Below, piece by piece: positions 31,240-39,496 of a stretch of 46,165 bases of DNA. Within the stretch, counting starts at the first letter, position 1. Each line of letters begins with the position of its first letter. The DNA is taken from IMG/VR virus record IMGVR_UViG_3300027796_000287, positions 1 through 46,165 of that record; one strand, written 5' to 3'. The notes under the pieces were generated by a model, which ran no database searches, was not told where the DNA came from, and saw nothing but the letters and a program-made list of their open reading frames with translations. The position numbers and the translations under genes are program-made. Origin of the DNA: a virus.

Positions 31240-32342
31240 GGCGGCATCCCGGCCACGCTATAGCTGGTGCGTTTGCTGCCGCCCGGATTGCGGACCAGAA
31301 TGCCCCGTTCCAGCAGGTCATTGATGTCGCGTTGGGCGGTGTCGATCGAGCATTTGCCGATGGCGGCCCACTTCTTGGCGGAAAGATTGCCCTCGAATCC
31401 ATCCATGAAGCGATTGAGGACGGCCTTCTGCCGGGCCGACATCGGTTCGGAGGTGAAGCGCCGCCAGAACTCGGCTTTGCCCAGCACGCCCTGGGCCGCC
31501 ACTTCGGCAGCATCGATCGCGCGGCCATAGCATTGGACGAACCAGGACAGCCACGCGGTGATGTCGAGGCTGCCGCGCTGGGTCCGCTCCAGGATTTCGT
31601 AGTAATGACCGCGTTCCCGCTGGATCTGCGCCGACATGCTGTAGAAGCGCTGGCCAGTGCCCTCCATCTGGGCGAGGGCGAGATCGGCGATGGTGCGGGC
31701 AACGCGGCCATTGCCGTCGTCGAACGGGTGGATAGTCACGAACCACAGATGGGCGATGGCGCTGCGCAGCAGGCCGTCCATTGGCGGGGTTTGATTGAAC
31801 CATGCCAGAAATTGCTCGATTTCGCTCCCGACCCGATTGGCCGGTGGGGCTTCATAATGGACCTTGGGGCGTTCAATCGGGCCGGACACCACCTGCATCG
31901 GACCGGCACTGTCGGTGCGCCAGTCACCAATGGTGATCTTGTGCAGCCCGGACCACCCTGTTGGGAAGAGCGCGGCATGCCAGCCGAAGAGGCGTTGCTG
32001 TGCCAGGGGCGAAGCATGGTTGCGCAGGGCATCGAGCATCATTTCGACGATGCCGTCGATTTTGCGGTCCGGGGGCAGCAGGCCGCCGTCTGGCAGCCCT
32101 AAACGCCGGGCCACCGAGGAGCGGACGCTGGCCATATCCAGCCGTTCGCCCTCGATCTCCGAGGTCTTGATCACGTCTTCGGTGGTGGCCCGGAGTTCCG
32201 CCTCGCACTGAAGATCGAAGCCAAGCCGCTGCATCTGGCCAAGCAGGCGCCCCTGCTTGTGGCGGGCGTCCGCCAGGGGCATCAGCAACGCTTGGGCATC
32301 CCAGCGGAATTGGGGCCAGTCGTCTTCTCTCCAGATGTACAC
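31236..32342 (-). CDS. Fic-domain AMP-transferase with intramolecular inhibitory helix
   Basis: 368 aa. The Fic motif HPFDDGNGR is at 205-213. The inhibitory motif (T/S)xxxE(G/N) is at T60-E64-G65, placing it in the N-terminally inhibited class that regulates itself without a separate antitoxin. A C-terminal winged helix (about 300-360) follows, as in common bacterial Fic proteins starting MYIW. The start is GTG 32342 with GGAGAA five bases upstream, and that ribosome site overlaps an operator-like repeat. It is inserted minus-strand between tail genes. It probably AMPylates a host or phage protein; target unknown. Confidence 0.9.
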   Translation of the reverse strand: MYIWREDDWPQFRWDAQALLMPLADARHKQGRLLGQMQRLGFDLQCEAELRATTEDVIKTSEIEGERLDMASVRSSVARRLGLPDGGLLPPDRKIDGIVEMMLDALRNHASPLAQQRLFGWHAALFPTGWSGLHKITIGDWRTDSAGPMQVVSGPIERPKVHYEAPPANRVGSEIEQFLAWFNQTPPMDGLLRSAIAHLWFVTIHPFDDGNGRVARTIADLALAQMEGTGQRFYSMSAQIQRERGHYYEILERTQRGSLDITAWLSWFVQCYGRAIDAAEVAAQGVLGKAEFWRRFTSEPMSARQKAVLNRFMDGFEGNLSAKKWAAIGKCSIDTAQRDINDLLERGILVRNPGGSKRTSYSVAGMPP

Positions 32343-32347
32343 GGCAT

Positions 32348-32444
32348 TTCTCCGCAGAAGTTACGGAGAATATGACGTCATTCGCCGCAGGCAGCAACGC
32401 AATTCCCCGCGCAGGATGCGGAGAATGTTGGGCCATTCGCCGCA
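32348..32444 (-). promoter_or_regulatory. Fic promoter with duplicated operators
   Basis: Minus-strand -35 TTGCTG (complement of 32392-32397), 17-bp spacer, -10 CATATT (complement of 32369-32374). A 26-bp unit starting CGGAGAAT and ending CATTCGCCGCA is repeated at 32364-32389 and 32419-32444, period 55 bp. An inverted TTCTCCG (32348-32354) makes a dyad with the first copy. The sites cover promoter and ribosome site. Confidence 0.6.
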
Positions 32445-32471
32445 TGAGCAGGTATTCGAGGTCGGGAAAGC

Positions 32472-32900
32472 ATGGCCAGCGTCCGCGAACAGATCCTCGC
32501 CGCCCTGCTGGCGCGGCTGGAAACGGTGCCCGGCGCCACGGTGAAACGGGAAGCGCCGCTGCCCGAAACGGTCCCGGCGGGTGGACTGATCATCCTACGC
32601 GACGGCGATCCCGGCGACCCGGAGGTGGTGCTGTCGCCCGTCACCTATCTCTGGGAACACCAGACCGAGATCGAGGTCATCCTCCAGCGCGGCCAGGCTG
32701 ACGACAGTGCCGCCCTCGACACCTTGCTGATGGCGGTGGGCGCGGCCTTGTCCACCGACCGCTCCCTCGGCGGTTTGGCGGAATGGCTGGACTGGGGCGC
32801 CCCCAAGACTTCCGGCCTCGCCATCGACGGCGCCGCCGCCCTGCGCGGTGCCACGGTGCCCGTCACCATCCATTACGCCAGCCCAGATCCGCTGGGCTGA
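32472..32900 (+). CDS. Minor tail protein (gpU-like)
   Basis: 142 aa: a helical start (ASVREQILAALLARLETVPGATV), then PAGGLIILRDGDPGDPEVVLSP and YLWEHQTEIEVILQRG strands, helix ALDTLLMAVGAALSTDRSLGG and a closing strand (AALRGATVPVTIHY). This alpha/beta layout fits the gpU/tail-terminator family that caps the tail tube. It is directly upstream of the tube protein, the lambda U-V order. ATG 32472. Confidence 0.82.
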   Translation: MASVREQILAALLARLETVPGATVKREAPLPETVPAGGLIILRDGDPGDPEVVLSPVTYLWEHQTEIEVILQRGQADDSAALDTLLMAVGAALSTDRSLGGLAEWLDWGAPKTSGLAIDGAAALRGATVPVTIHYASPDPLG

Positions 32901-32920
32901 TCCCATCAAGGACTCCGATC

Positions 32921-33886
32921 ATGGGCAAGACGCGCGCTTACGGCGCCGATTGCGTGCTGCTGGCTGCCTTCGAGGCGAGCTACGGCGTGCTTCCGGCCGA
33001 CGGCTACACCCGGCTTTCGTTCAAGGAATGCGCGTTGGGGGCCGAGCGTCCGCTGGGTTACGACCCGCTGCTGGGCCAGGGCCGCGATGCCCAGGATCCC
33101 TATTACGAAGCGGTCAAGGATGAGGGCGATGTCGGCGTGCCGCTTGATGTGCGGGCGCTGGGGTTCTGGCTGAAGGGCCTGTTTGGCGCGCCCACCACCA
33201 GCGGTGATGCCGACACTGCCTTCACCCATGTGTTCACCTCGGGCGGCACGCTGCTGAGCCTGGCGCTGGAGATCGGCCACGCCAAGCTGGCGACACCGAA
33301 GTTCTTCCGCCATGGCGGGGCCAAGCTCGACAAGCTGGCCTTCGACATGGCCCGCTCAGGCGCGGCCAACGCCAGTATCGGCGTCATCGCCCAAGGTGAG
33401 ACCGAAACCACCAGTACCATCGATACCAGTCCGGCCAGCTTTGCGCTCAAGCGGTTCAGCCAGGGCAGCGGTACCATCCGTGTCGGCGGCAGCCAACTCG
33501 CCAACGTTGTCGGCGGCAAGCTGTCCTTTTCCAATAACCTGGAGCGGGTCGAGACCATCCGCGCCGACGGCCTGATCGACGGCGTGGACGAGACCGAGGC
33601 CACCGCCGAAGGCTCGGTGGACATCCGCTTCGGCACCGACACCACGCTGACCGCCGCCATCGCCGCCGAAAGCCCGGTGGAGATGGAATACGGCTTCACC
33701 ATCCCGGGTTCGGACTTTGCCCTGACCTTCCATCTGCCGCGCGTCTTCCTGCCCAAGAAGAAGCAGGAGATCAAAGGCCCCGGCGGCATCCAGGCTAGTT
33801 ACGACTGGCGGGCCGCCCGCGATCCGGCGGCCGGGTACCTGCTCCGCATAACCCTGGTCAACGACGTGGCGGGGTACGGGCTATGA
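32921..33886 (+). CDS. Major tail tube protein
   Basis: 321 aa from ATG 32921. Resembles the Phage_tube_2 family: CVLLAAFEASYGVLP near the N-terminus, long beta-rich body (GGTLLSLALEIGHAKL, LDKLAFDMARSGAANASIGVIAQGE, VVGGKLSFSNNLERVETIRADGLIDG) and a C-terminal strand (GGIQASYDWRAARDPAAGYLLRITLVNDV). It would stack as hexameric rings to form the non-contractile tail tube. The stop overlaps the next gene (ATGA). No Ig-like domain is obvious. Confidence 0.85.
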   Translation: MGKTRAYGADCVLLAAFEASYGVLPADGYTRLSFKECALGAERPLGYDPLLGQGRDAQDPYYEAVKDEGDVGVPLDVRALGFWLKGLFGAPTTSGDADTAFTHVFTSGGTLLSLALEIGHAKLATPKFFRHGGAKLDKLAFDMARSGAANASIGVIAQGETETTSTIDTSPASFALKRFSQGSGTIRVGGSQLANVVGGKLSFSNNLERVETIRADGLIDGVDETEATAEGSVDIRFGTDTTLTAAIAAESPVEMEYGFTIPGSDFALTFHLPRVFLPKKKQEIKGPGGIQASYDWRAARDPAAGYLLRITLVNDVAGYGL

Positions 33887-34398
33887 TCCGCCTGACCATC
33901 CCCAAGGAACCCTATTGGATCGATCTGCCCCATGGCGTGCGGGTGTTCGTCCGTCCCCTGACCACGGCGGTATACGAGGCTGCCCGGGCGCGGGGCTGGC
34001 GCATGGCCCGCGCCATCGCCGCCGAGCATGCCGATCTGAAGGCGGCCGGGGCCGACATCACCGGCCTGCCGGACCTGTCCGACGAGGACGCCCTGGCCGG
34101 GCTGTCGCAGATGCTGTTCGCCCAGGGTCTAGCTCGTTCCGCCATCACCAAATGGGAGGGCGTGCTGGATGTCGGTGATCAACCGGCGGAGGTCACCGAC
34201 ACCGCCATCGCCGAGCTGATGCAGCTTCCCCGCATGGCCGAGTCCTTCGTCGTCCAATACACCGAAACCCATGAAGCGGTCATCGCCGAGGGAAACGTCT
34301 CCAGGCCCGCGCCGAATGGCACTTCGGCGGCGGGCCTGACTACTGCCGAGGCTGCGGCGGAAACTGCGACTGCCCCTACGACCACAACGCCCCCCTGA
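33883..34398 (+). CDS. Tail assembly chaperone G (0-frame product)
   Basis: 171 aa, ATGA-coupled to the tube gene. N-terminal beta region (MIRLTIPKEPYWIDLPHGVRVFVRPLTTA), then helices (YEAARARGWRMARAIAAEHADL; LAGLSQMLFAQGLARSAITKWEGV; TAIAELMQLPRMAESFVVQYTET). The last 33 residues after the slip site are Ala/Thr/Pro-rich low complexity, as expected of sequence constrained by another frame. It sits between tube and tape measure, where gpG coats the tape measure during tail assembly. Most ribosomes should make this form. Confidence 0.85.
   Translation: MIRLTIPKEPYWIDLPHGVRVFVRPLTTAVYEAARARGWRMARAIAAEHADLKAAGADITGLPDLSDEDALAGLSQMLFAQGLARSAITKWEGVLDVGDQPAEVTDTAIAELMQLPRMAESFVVQYTETHEAVIAEGNVSRPAPNGTSAAGLTTAEAAAETATAPTTTTPP
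34290..34337 (+). promoter_or_regulatory. -1 programmed ribosomal frameshift signal
   Basis: Slippery heptamer G-GGA-AAC at 34290-34296, correctly phased in the G frame. Six-base spacer, then a stem-loop 34303-34337: AGGCCCGC pairs with GCGGGCCT, GCCGAA pairs with TTCGGC, one bulged G and a TGGCAC loop. Spacing and stem strength are those of canonical -1 signals; lambda G/GT uses GGGAAAG. Confidence 0.88.
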
Positions 34399-34610
34399 CT
34401 GAATCCGGCTGGCAAGCCTGGGAACTCCTGGCCGGGGCCATCGGCGCCATTCGCATCGGCCCGCGCGGCGGCATCATCGGCCTCGACCTTCCGGCTCTGC
34501 TGATCCAGGCCGAGGCGCTGGGCTACGACCAGCCTTTACTGGCGCGGCTGCTGCCTTTCGCCGAGCGGGGCATGGTGGCAGGTTCCGCCAAGGTTCAAAC
34601 CGAGACCTGA
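34296..34610 (+). CDS. T extension of the G-T fusion chaperone (-1 frame)
   Basis: 104 codons in the -1 frame, ending at TGA 34608-34610, three bases before the tape measure. The fusion is 242 aa (138 from G plus 104). This frame has no ATG, GTG or TTG before codon 93 of the extension, so it can be made only by frameshifting. It carries four Cys as CxxCxxxCxC (fusion residues 155, 158, 162, 164), a likely zinc site, then helices (GWQAWELLAGAIGAIRIG; LPALLIQAEALGYDQPLLARLLPFAERG). By analogy with lambda gpGT, the T part should bring the tape measure and tube subunits together. Confidence 0.85.
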   Translation, partial: RLQARAEWHFGGGPDYCRGCGGNCDCPYDHNAPLTESGWQAWELLAGAIGAIRIGPRGGIIGLDLPALLIQAEALGYDQPLLARLLPFAERGMVAGSAKVQTET

Positions 34611-34613
34611 CCG

Positions 34614-37610
34614 ATGGCCACCAAATCCGTCTCCATCCGGCTGTCCCTGCAGGACGGCGAAACCGTCCGCCGCGCCCTGCTGAAGTTGGGCGAAGATGGC
34701 CAGAAGGCGCTGGCCCGGATCGAAGGGGCGGCGCAGCCGGCCTCGAAGTCGCTGCTGGCCATCAACGCCGCCAGCCAGGACATCCAGGGCGGCATGGCGG
34801 CCTTTGCTTCGCGCCTCGGCCCCATCGGTTCGGTGATGATGGCGCTGGGACCGGCGGGGCTGGCGGCGGGCGCGGCCATCGGCCTGTTCGGCAAGGCCAT
34901 GGTCGAGTCCACCATCAAGGTGGAAAGTCTGGAGGCTCGCCTCAAAGGGCTGGTGGGCGCCGCAGCCCTGACCGAAACCACCTCTTATCTCTATGCCCAG
35001 GCCCAGAAGACCGGCACCGCTCTGGAAACGGTGATCGGCGCTTATTCCCGGCTGGCGGCGCTGCAGAAGGCCGGGATCATCACCACCGGCGAAAGCCGGG
35101 CGTTGCTGGAGGGCTTCCAGTCCACTGCCATCGCCCTGGGGGCCTCGTCCGAGCAGTTGGAGCAATCTCTGTTCGGTCTGGCCCAGGGGCTATCCTCGGG
35201 CACCCTGCGCGCCGAGGAGCTGAACCAGATCGTCGAGCCGATGCCGGGGCTGCTGCAGGCGCTCGACCGGGCCGCCGCGCTGCCCTCGGGCGGGTTCCGC
35301 CAGATGGTGACCCAGGGCAAGGTCACGGCGGATTTCTTCCGCGACACCCTGATCAAGGCGCTGAAGGGCTTTGATGCCGCGGCCATGGAGAGTGCCGACA
35401 CCGCCGAGCGGGCTTTCACCCGCATGGCTAACGCCTGGCAAGGATTCACCAATGCCCCGTGGCTGCGGGGCATCCTGTCGGGTGGCGCCAATGCCGGATC
35501 GGCCGCGCTGGAATCGCTGACGCCGGGGGACAATTCCCTGAAAGTCCGCCTGGCCGCTTTGGACAAGCGCATCGCGGCTCTTGGTGGCGAGCAGGCACTC
35601 GACAAGCCGTTGCCCGCCGGTACCCATTCGGTGGTGGTGCAGGCGGTCCAGCAGGAAAACGAGGAACTGCGTCGTCTGCTGGCCGAGCGCCAGGTCATTT
35701 CCGAGGATCTCGACGAGATCACCCGCAAGCGGGCGGGCATGGAAGCCCATGCCAAGATGCAGCGCGACCAGATCCGCGCCGAACAGCGCGAGCCCACCTA
35801 TGTGGAGAAGCTGGCCGACCTGAAATTCGAGGTGGAATGGCAGGAAAAACTCAACGCGGCGCGCGCCGCCGGCAACGCCGAGTTCACCCGCACCAAGGCC
35901 CAGTACGATGCGGCCAAGGGCTTTCGCCAGCTTGAGAAGGAGCTGTTTCAGCAAGGTGGTGTCTATCGCACCCCGGCCAAGGAGCAGGAAATCCGCGACA
36001 TGCTGGCCCGCGAGGCCCAGGCCAAGGGATCGGGCGAAATGTCCGCCCAGGCTCAGGCCGAGGTGCTGGGCATGGACATCCAGGCCCGTGGCCAGGAGCG
36101 CCTTGCCCTGGCGGCCCGCGAGGGCGGCCGCGCCCAGATCGATGCGGCCCGCGCCGCCAAGGTGCTGGAGTTCGCCTTCAAGAACGGCGGCATTGCCGTC
36201 GCCGCCTATGACCAGGCGCTTCGCCGGATCGACGACGCCAAGCTGCTGGAGCAGAAGAACGGCCTGATCCGGTCGCTGGAGCAGGAAACCGCCGCCAACG
36301 ACCGGCTGGCCGAGGCCGCTAAGGGCTCGGTGGCCGACATCATTCTGGCGGAACGGACCAACTGGCTGGCCGAGCAGGCGGCCAAGGGGCAGACCGACGC
36401 CAATGGCGAACTGGCTCAGTCCTACGCCCAGGTGCAGAAGTCCCGCGCCAACAGCGAAGCGGCTCGTGCCATCGCCGATCTGGAACGGGAGATCGATGCC
36501 CAAATGCGTCTGGCCGAGGCGGTGCGCAGTGGCGACCGCAATCGTGCCCGCGACGTCACCATCGACGGCGACGTGGCCAAGTTCGCCCGCAGCCACAAGC
36601 TGGCCGAGGACGATCCCCAGGTGGGCGAGTATCGGACGGCGCGGTCACGTCAGTATGCCGAGGCGGTCAAGGACGAGGCCCAGCAGACCAATCTGGCCTA
36701 TGACGCCACGCTTCGGTTCAAGGATGAACTGGCCAAGCTGAACGAACAGCGGGCCAGCGGCGCCTTGTCGGAGGAAGCCTACGCCCGCCGCTACAAAGAA
36801 CTGGAGCAGGACAAACTTTCCGCCAGCCGCGACTGGCAGGACGGCGCCATCCGCGCCGTGCGGGCCTATGTGGATGAGGCCAGCAATGCCGCTGCCTCTG
36901 CTGAACGCGCCATGTCCGGGGCGCTGCGGGCCAGCGAGGATGCCTTTGTCAAATGGGCCACGACCGGAAAGTTGGCCGGGCAGGATCTATTCAACAGCCT
37001 AGCCGAAGAGGCGCTCCGTGCCGCCTGGCGCATGGCGGTGGTGGCGCCCTTGTTCGGCGGGGCCAGCGGTGGGCTGTTCGGCGGCATGATCGCCAGTGTC
37101 GGCAGCTTCTTCTCCGGTGGGGCCACCGCCGGCACCGGCTCGGGCGGCGGCTCGGTGCCGGTGCCCAGCACCGGTAATTTCGCCATCGCCCATTCTGGCG
37201 GCCTGATCGGCCTCGACCGGTTGCAGACCCGCACATACAGCGCCTCGGTGTTCGCTGGAGCGCCCAAGTATCATGGTGGCGGTCTGGTGGCGGGTGAGCG
37301 GCCCATCATCGCCAAGGTGGGTGAAGGAGTGTTCACGCCCCGGCAGATGGATAACGCCGACCGCCTGCTGGGAGCGGCCCTGTCCAGACCGACGGCAGCG
37401 GCCAACGTGCAGATCACCGTCCACAACAATGCCGGCAACACCGAGGCCAAGGCCCAGTGGTCGCAAGGGGCCGACGGCAGCATCCAGATCGACATCTTCG
37501 TCGAGGAGATCGAAGGTCGGATGAACCGCCGCATCGCCCGTGGCGAGGGCATGGCCCCGATGCTGGAGCAGCGTTACGGCCTCAATCCGGTGGCGGGAAG
37601 CTATCGATGA
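34614..37610 (+). CDS. Tape measure protein
   Basis: 998 aa, the longest gene of the window. N-terminal lambda-type tape-measure domain (ARIEGAAQPASKSLLAINAASQDIQ; a hydrophobic stretch MMALGPAGLAAGAAIGLFG around 75-95; ETVIGAYSRLAALQKAGIITTGE; SLFGLAQGLSSGTLRAEELNQIVEPMPGLLQAL). Long coiled-coil-like middle (360-750). The C-terminal part resembles the end of gpH: AEEALRAAWRMAVVAPLFGG, a Gly-rich segment and GGLVAGERPIIAKVGEGVFTPRQMDNA. It sets tail length and is probably ejected with the DNA. The ATG at 34614 follows the T-extension stop by 3 bp. Confidence 0.93.
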   Translation: MATKSVSIRLSLQDGETVRRALLKLGEDGQKALARIEGAAQPASKSLLAINAASQDIQGGMAAFASRLGPIGSVMMALGPAGLAAGAAIGLFGKAMVESTIKVESLEARLKGLVGAAALTETTSYLYAQAQKTGTALETVIGAYSRLAALQKAGIITTGESRALLEGFQSTAIALGASSEQLEQSLFGLAQGLSSGTLRAEELNQIVEPMPGLLQALDRAAALPSGGFRQMVTQGKVTADFFRDTLIKALKGFDAAAMESADTAERAFTRMANAWQGFTNAPWLRGILSGGANAGSAALESLTPGDNSLKVRLAALDKRIAALGGEQALDKPLPAGTHSVVVQAVQQENEELRRLLAERQVISEDLDEITRKRAGMEAHAKMQRDQIRAEQREPTYVEKLADLKFEVEWQEKLNAARAAGNAEFTRTKAQYDAAKGFRQLEKELFQQGGVYRTPAKEQEIRDMLAREAQAKGSGEMSAQAQAEVLGMDIQARGQERLALAAREGGRAQIDAARAAKVLEFAFKNGGIAVAAYDQALRRIDDAKLLEQKNGLIRSLEQETAANDRLAEAAKGSVADIILAERTNWLAEQAAKGQTDANGELAQSYAQVQKSRANSEAARAIADLEREIDAQMRLAEAVRSGDRNRARDVTIDGDVAKFARSHKLAEDDPQVGEYRTARSRQYAEAVKDEAQQTNLAYDATLRFKDELAKLNEQRASGALSEEAYARRYKELEQDKLSASRDWQDGAIRAVRAYVDEASNAAASAERAMSGALRASEDAFVKWATTGKLAGQDLFNSLAEEALRAAWRMAVVAPLFGGASGGLFGGMIASVGSFFSGGATAGTGSGGGSVPVPSTGNFAIAHSGGLIGLDRLQTRTYSASVFAGAPKYHGGGLVAGERPIIAKVGEGVFTPRQMDNADRLLGAALSRPTAAANVQITVHNNAGNTEAKAQWSQGADGSIQIDIFVEEIEGRMNRRIARGEGMAPMLEQRYGLNPVAGSYR

Positions 37611-38104
37611 CCACCCTCGTTTCCTGGCCCGACCGGCTGCCGTTGCCGACCTACGACGGCTATGCCCTGGAGCCGGAAGCCGCCGTCACCCGCACCGACA
37701 TGGAGGCGGGGCCGGCCCGGCAGCGGCGACGGTTCACCCAGGCCCCCACCCGCATCCCGGTGCGGTGGCGCCTGTCCCAGACGGGCTTCGCCACCTTCGA
37801 GGCATGGTTCCGTCTCAAACTGGCGGACGGCGCCGAATGGTTCGTCATCGACCTGTTGGGCGGGAACGGCCGGAACCGCCATGAAGCCCGCTTTCTCGGC
37901 CAGGGCACGACGCCCTACCGGGCCGTGCCGCAGCGGGGCGGCGCCTGGATCGTCACCTCGGTGCTGGAAGTCCGCGAGCGCCACATGCTCGACGAAGGGG
38001 CGCTGGACATCCTGCTGACCGAGGACGTGCCGGTCCTGTTCGCGGATATCTCCGCGCTCCATACCATCCTTCATGTCGGATTGCCGGTCGGCATCCGCTG
38101 GTGA
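37607..38104 (+). CDS. Distal tail protein, family not recognised
   Basis: 165 aa, ATGA-coupled to the tape measure. Mostly beta: VSWPDRLPLPTYDGYALEPEAAVTRTDMEAGPARQRRRF, RIPVRWRLSQTGFATFEAWFRLKLADGAEWFVIDLLGG, then ARFLGQGTTPYRAVPQRGGAWIVTSVLEVRERHML. The position corresponds to lambda M or L and to Dit-type adaptors that connect tube and tip, and an adaptor role is likely. I do not recognise the exact family. Confidence 0.75.
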   Translation: MTTLVSWPDRLPLPTYDGYALEPEAAVTRTDMEAGPARQRRRFTQAPTRIPVRWRLSQTGFATFEAWFRLKLADGAEWFVIDLLGGNGRNRHEARFLGQGTTPYRAVPQRGGAWIVTSVLEVRERHMLDEGALDILLTEDVPVLFADISALHTILHVGLPVGIRW

Positions 38105-38110
38105 TCGCCC

Positions 38111-39148
38111 ATGACGCTGCAAACTGATCTGGCCGCCGCCGTCGCTCAGGTGACGGCGGACAGCACGCTGCTGCACAAGGTGGTGCATGGCCCCGCGCTC
38201 GGCGCCGAAAGCGAGGTGGTCACCGAGGGTGGCCCGGTCAAGACCGTCGCCCGTGCGGTGGCCGATGCCGAGGAAATCCTGCACCGGGAAGCGGGCGACC
38301 TCGCCGAAGCCGTCAGCGCCGCCCGCGCGGCCCAGGGCGCTGCGTCCGGCCATGCCGCCATCGCCGGAGAAAAGGCCGCCGAAGCCGAAACGGCGGTGGC
38401 GCGGACCAATGCGGCGGTCGATCAGGCCGCAGCCGACATCCGGGCCGTGGCCGATACCGCCGAAGCCGCCATCACGGGGATGGTCGCCCAGGCCGAGACC
38501 GTGGTCCAAACCCATCTCGCTTCCGCCGACGAGGCGGCTGCCGATGCTGAAGGGGCAGCAGTCGAGGCCCGTGCCCATGCCGCCCGGTTCGCCTTGCCCA
38601 TCGAAGCGGTGGCCCGCCGGGCGCTGGCTGCAGACGCCCGTCAATTGACCGGCACCCGCGACACCCTGGTGCTGTTTGCCGCCTTTGCCGACGAGGCCGG
38701 GCGCTCGGAGGAAGCGGCCCGTGCCAGCGCCGATATCGCCGATCAGCAGGCGGTCCTTGCCGCTGGTCATGCCGTGGACGCGGCCCAGGCCGCGGCGGCG
38801 GCTCAGGCCCGTGTCGCCGATGCCTCGGCCATCGTCGCCCAGGCGGATGTCGCTCTTCATGCTCTGGTGGTCGAGGCCCAGTCCGGCGTCGATGCGGTCA
38901 AGGCCGAGATCACCGCATCGGCGTCAGCAGCCGAGGACCGGATTGCCGATTGTGCTGCCGGCTTCGAGGCCGACGTGCAGGCGCTCGCGACCGCGACCAG
39001 CAGCCATGTCAGCGCCGCAATCGCCCACGTCGCCCGCTTCTCGGTCCCCATCGAACAAGTGGCGCGGGCCGCCCTGGATGCCGAACGTCGCAGGCTGCTG
39101 GGCGCCCGTGACGATCTCCTGCGCTTCACCACCATCATCGAAGGCTGA
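38111..39148 (+). CDS. Alanine-rich coiled-coil tail fibre/stalk protein
   Basis: 345 aa, extremely Ala-rich, predicted as nearly continuous helix or coiled coil. A module of about 30 residues is present twice: ARFALPIEAVARRALAADAR (about 158-177) and ARFSVPIEQVARAALDAERR (about 314-333), each followed by a GTRDTL or GARDDL segment. This looks like a duplicated helical unit ending each half of the rod. With its position between the distal tail protein and the RCC1 protein, a fibre stalk is the best guess. One Cys is present. No signal peptide. Confidence 0.7.
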   Translation: MTLQTDLAAAVAQVTADSTLLHKVVHGPALGAESEVVTEGGPVKTVARAVADAEEILHREAGDLAEAVSAARAAQGAASGHAAIAGEKAAEAETAVARTNAAVDQAAADIRAVADTAEAAITGMVAQAETVVQTHLASADEAAADAEGAAVEARAHAARFALPIEAVARRALAADARQLTGTRDTLVLFAAFADEAGRSEEAARASADIADQQAVLAAGHAVDAAQAAAAAQARVADASAIVAQADVALHALVVEAQSGVDAVKAEITASASAAEDRIADCAAGFEADVQALATATSSHVSAAIAHVARFSVPIEQVARAALDAERRRLLGARDDLLRFTTIIEG

Positions 39149-39153
39149 CGCCC

Positions 39154-39471
39154 ATGCCGACGCTGCAAGAGCGTATCGACGCATTCTTTGCCGATCCCCT
39201 GGCGGACATCGACGCCCAGCGCCAGGCGCTCGACGCCATGGTCACCGTACCTGATGTCGCAGGCCGAGATGCGATCCCCCTGGATGCCCGCGCTCTCAAT
39301 CTCTGGGTCAAGGTGGAAAGCCCCGAAGGTCTGTTCCGTTGGGACGGCGCCGCCTGGATGCCGTTCTCCCCGCTTGAAGCCCTGCTGCCCTCACCCGTGA
39401 CCAGGCGCCAGCCCGCCGATGCCGGCGAGTTGCTGGAGGACATGGCGCTGCTGGGCCTCGATCTCCTGTAA
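39154..39471 (+). CDS. Small tail-region protein, unknown
   Basis: 105 aa. N-terminal helix (TLQERIDAFFADPLADIDAQRQALDAMV), then VTVPDVAGRDAIPLDARALNLWVKVESPEGLFRWDGAAWMPFSPLEALLP with a carbohydrate-module-like LFRWDGAAW strand pair, and a short C-terminal helix. It starts 5 bp after the coiled-coil gene and ends 25 bp before the RCC1 gene. It may link stalk and tip or assist their folding; no family recognised. Confidence 0.7.
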   Translation: MPTLQERIDAFFADPLADIDAQRQALDAMVTVPDVAGRDAIPLDARALNLWVKVESPEGLFRWDGAAWMPFSPLEALLPSPVTRRQPADAGELLEDMALLGLDLL

Positions 39472-39496
39472 CCCCCCATCACGGAGGATAAATCCC

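Noticed and set aside
34399-34610. Separate gene between the tail chaperone and tape measure
   Set aside because: No start codon in that frame until near its end; the -1 frameshift explains it fully.
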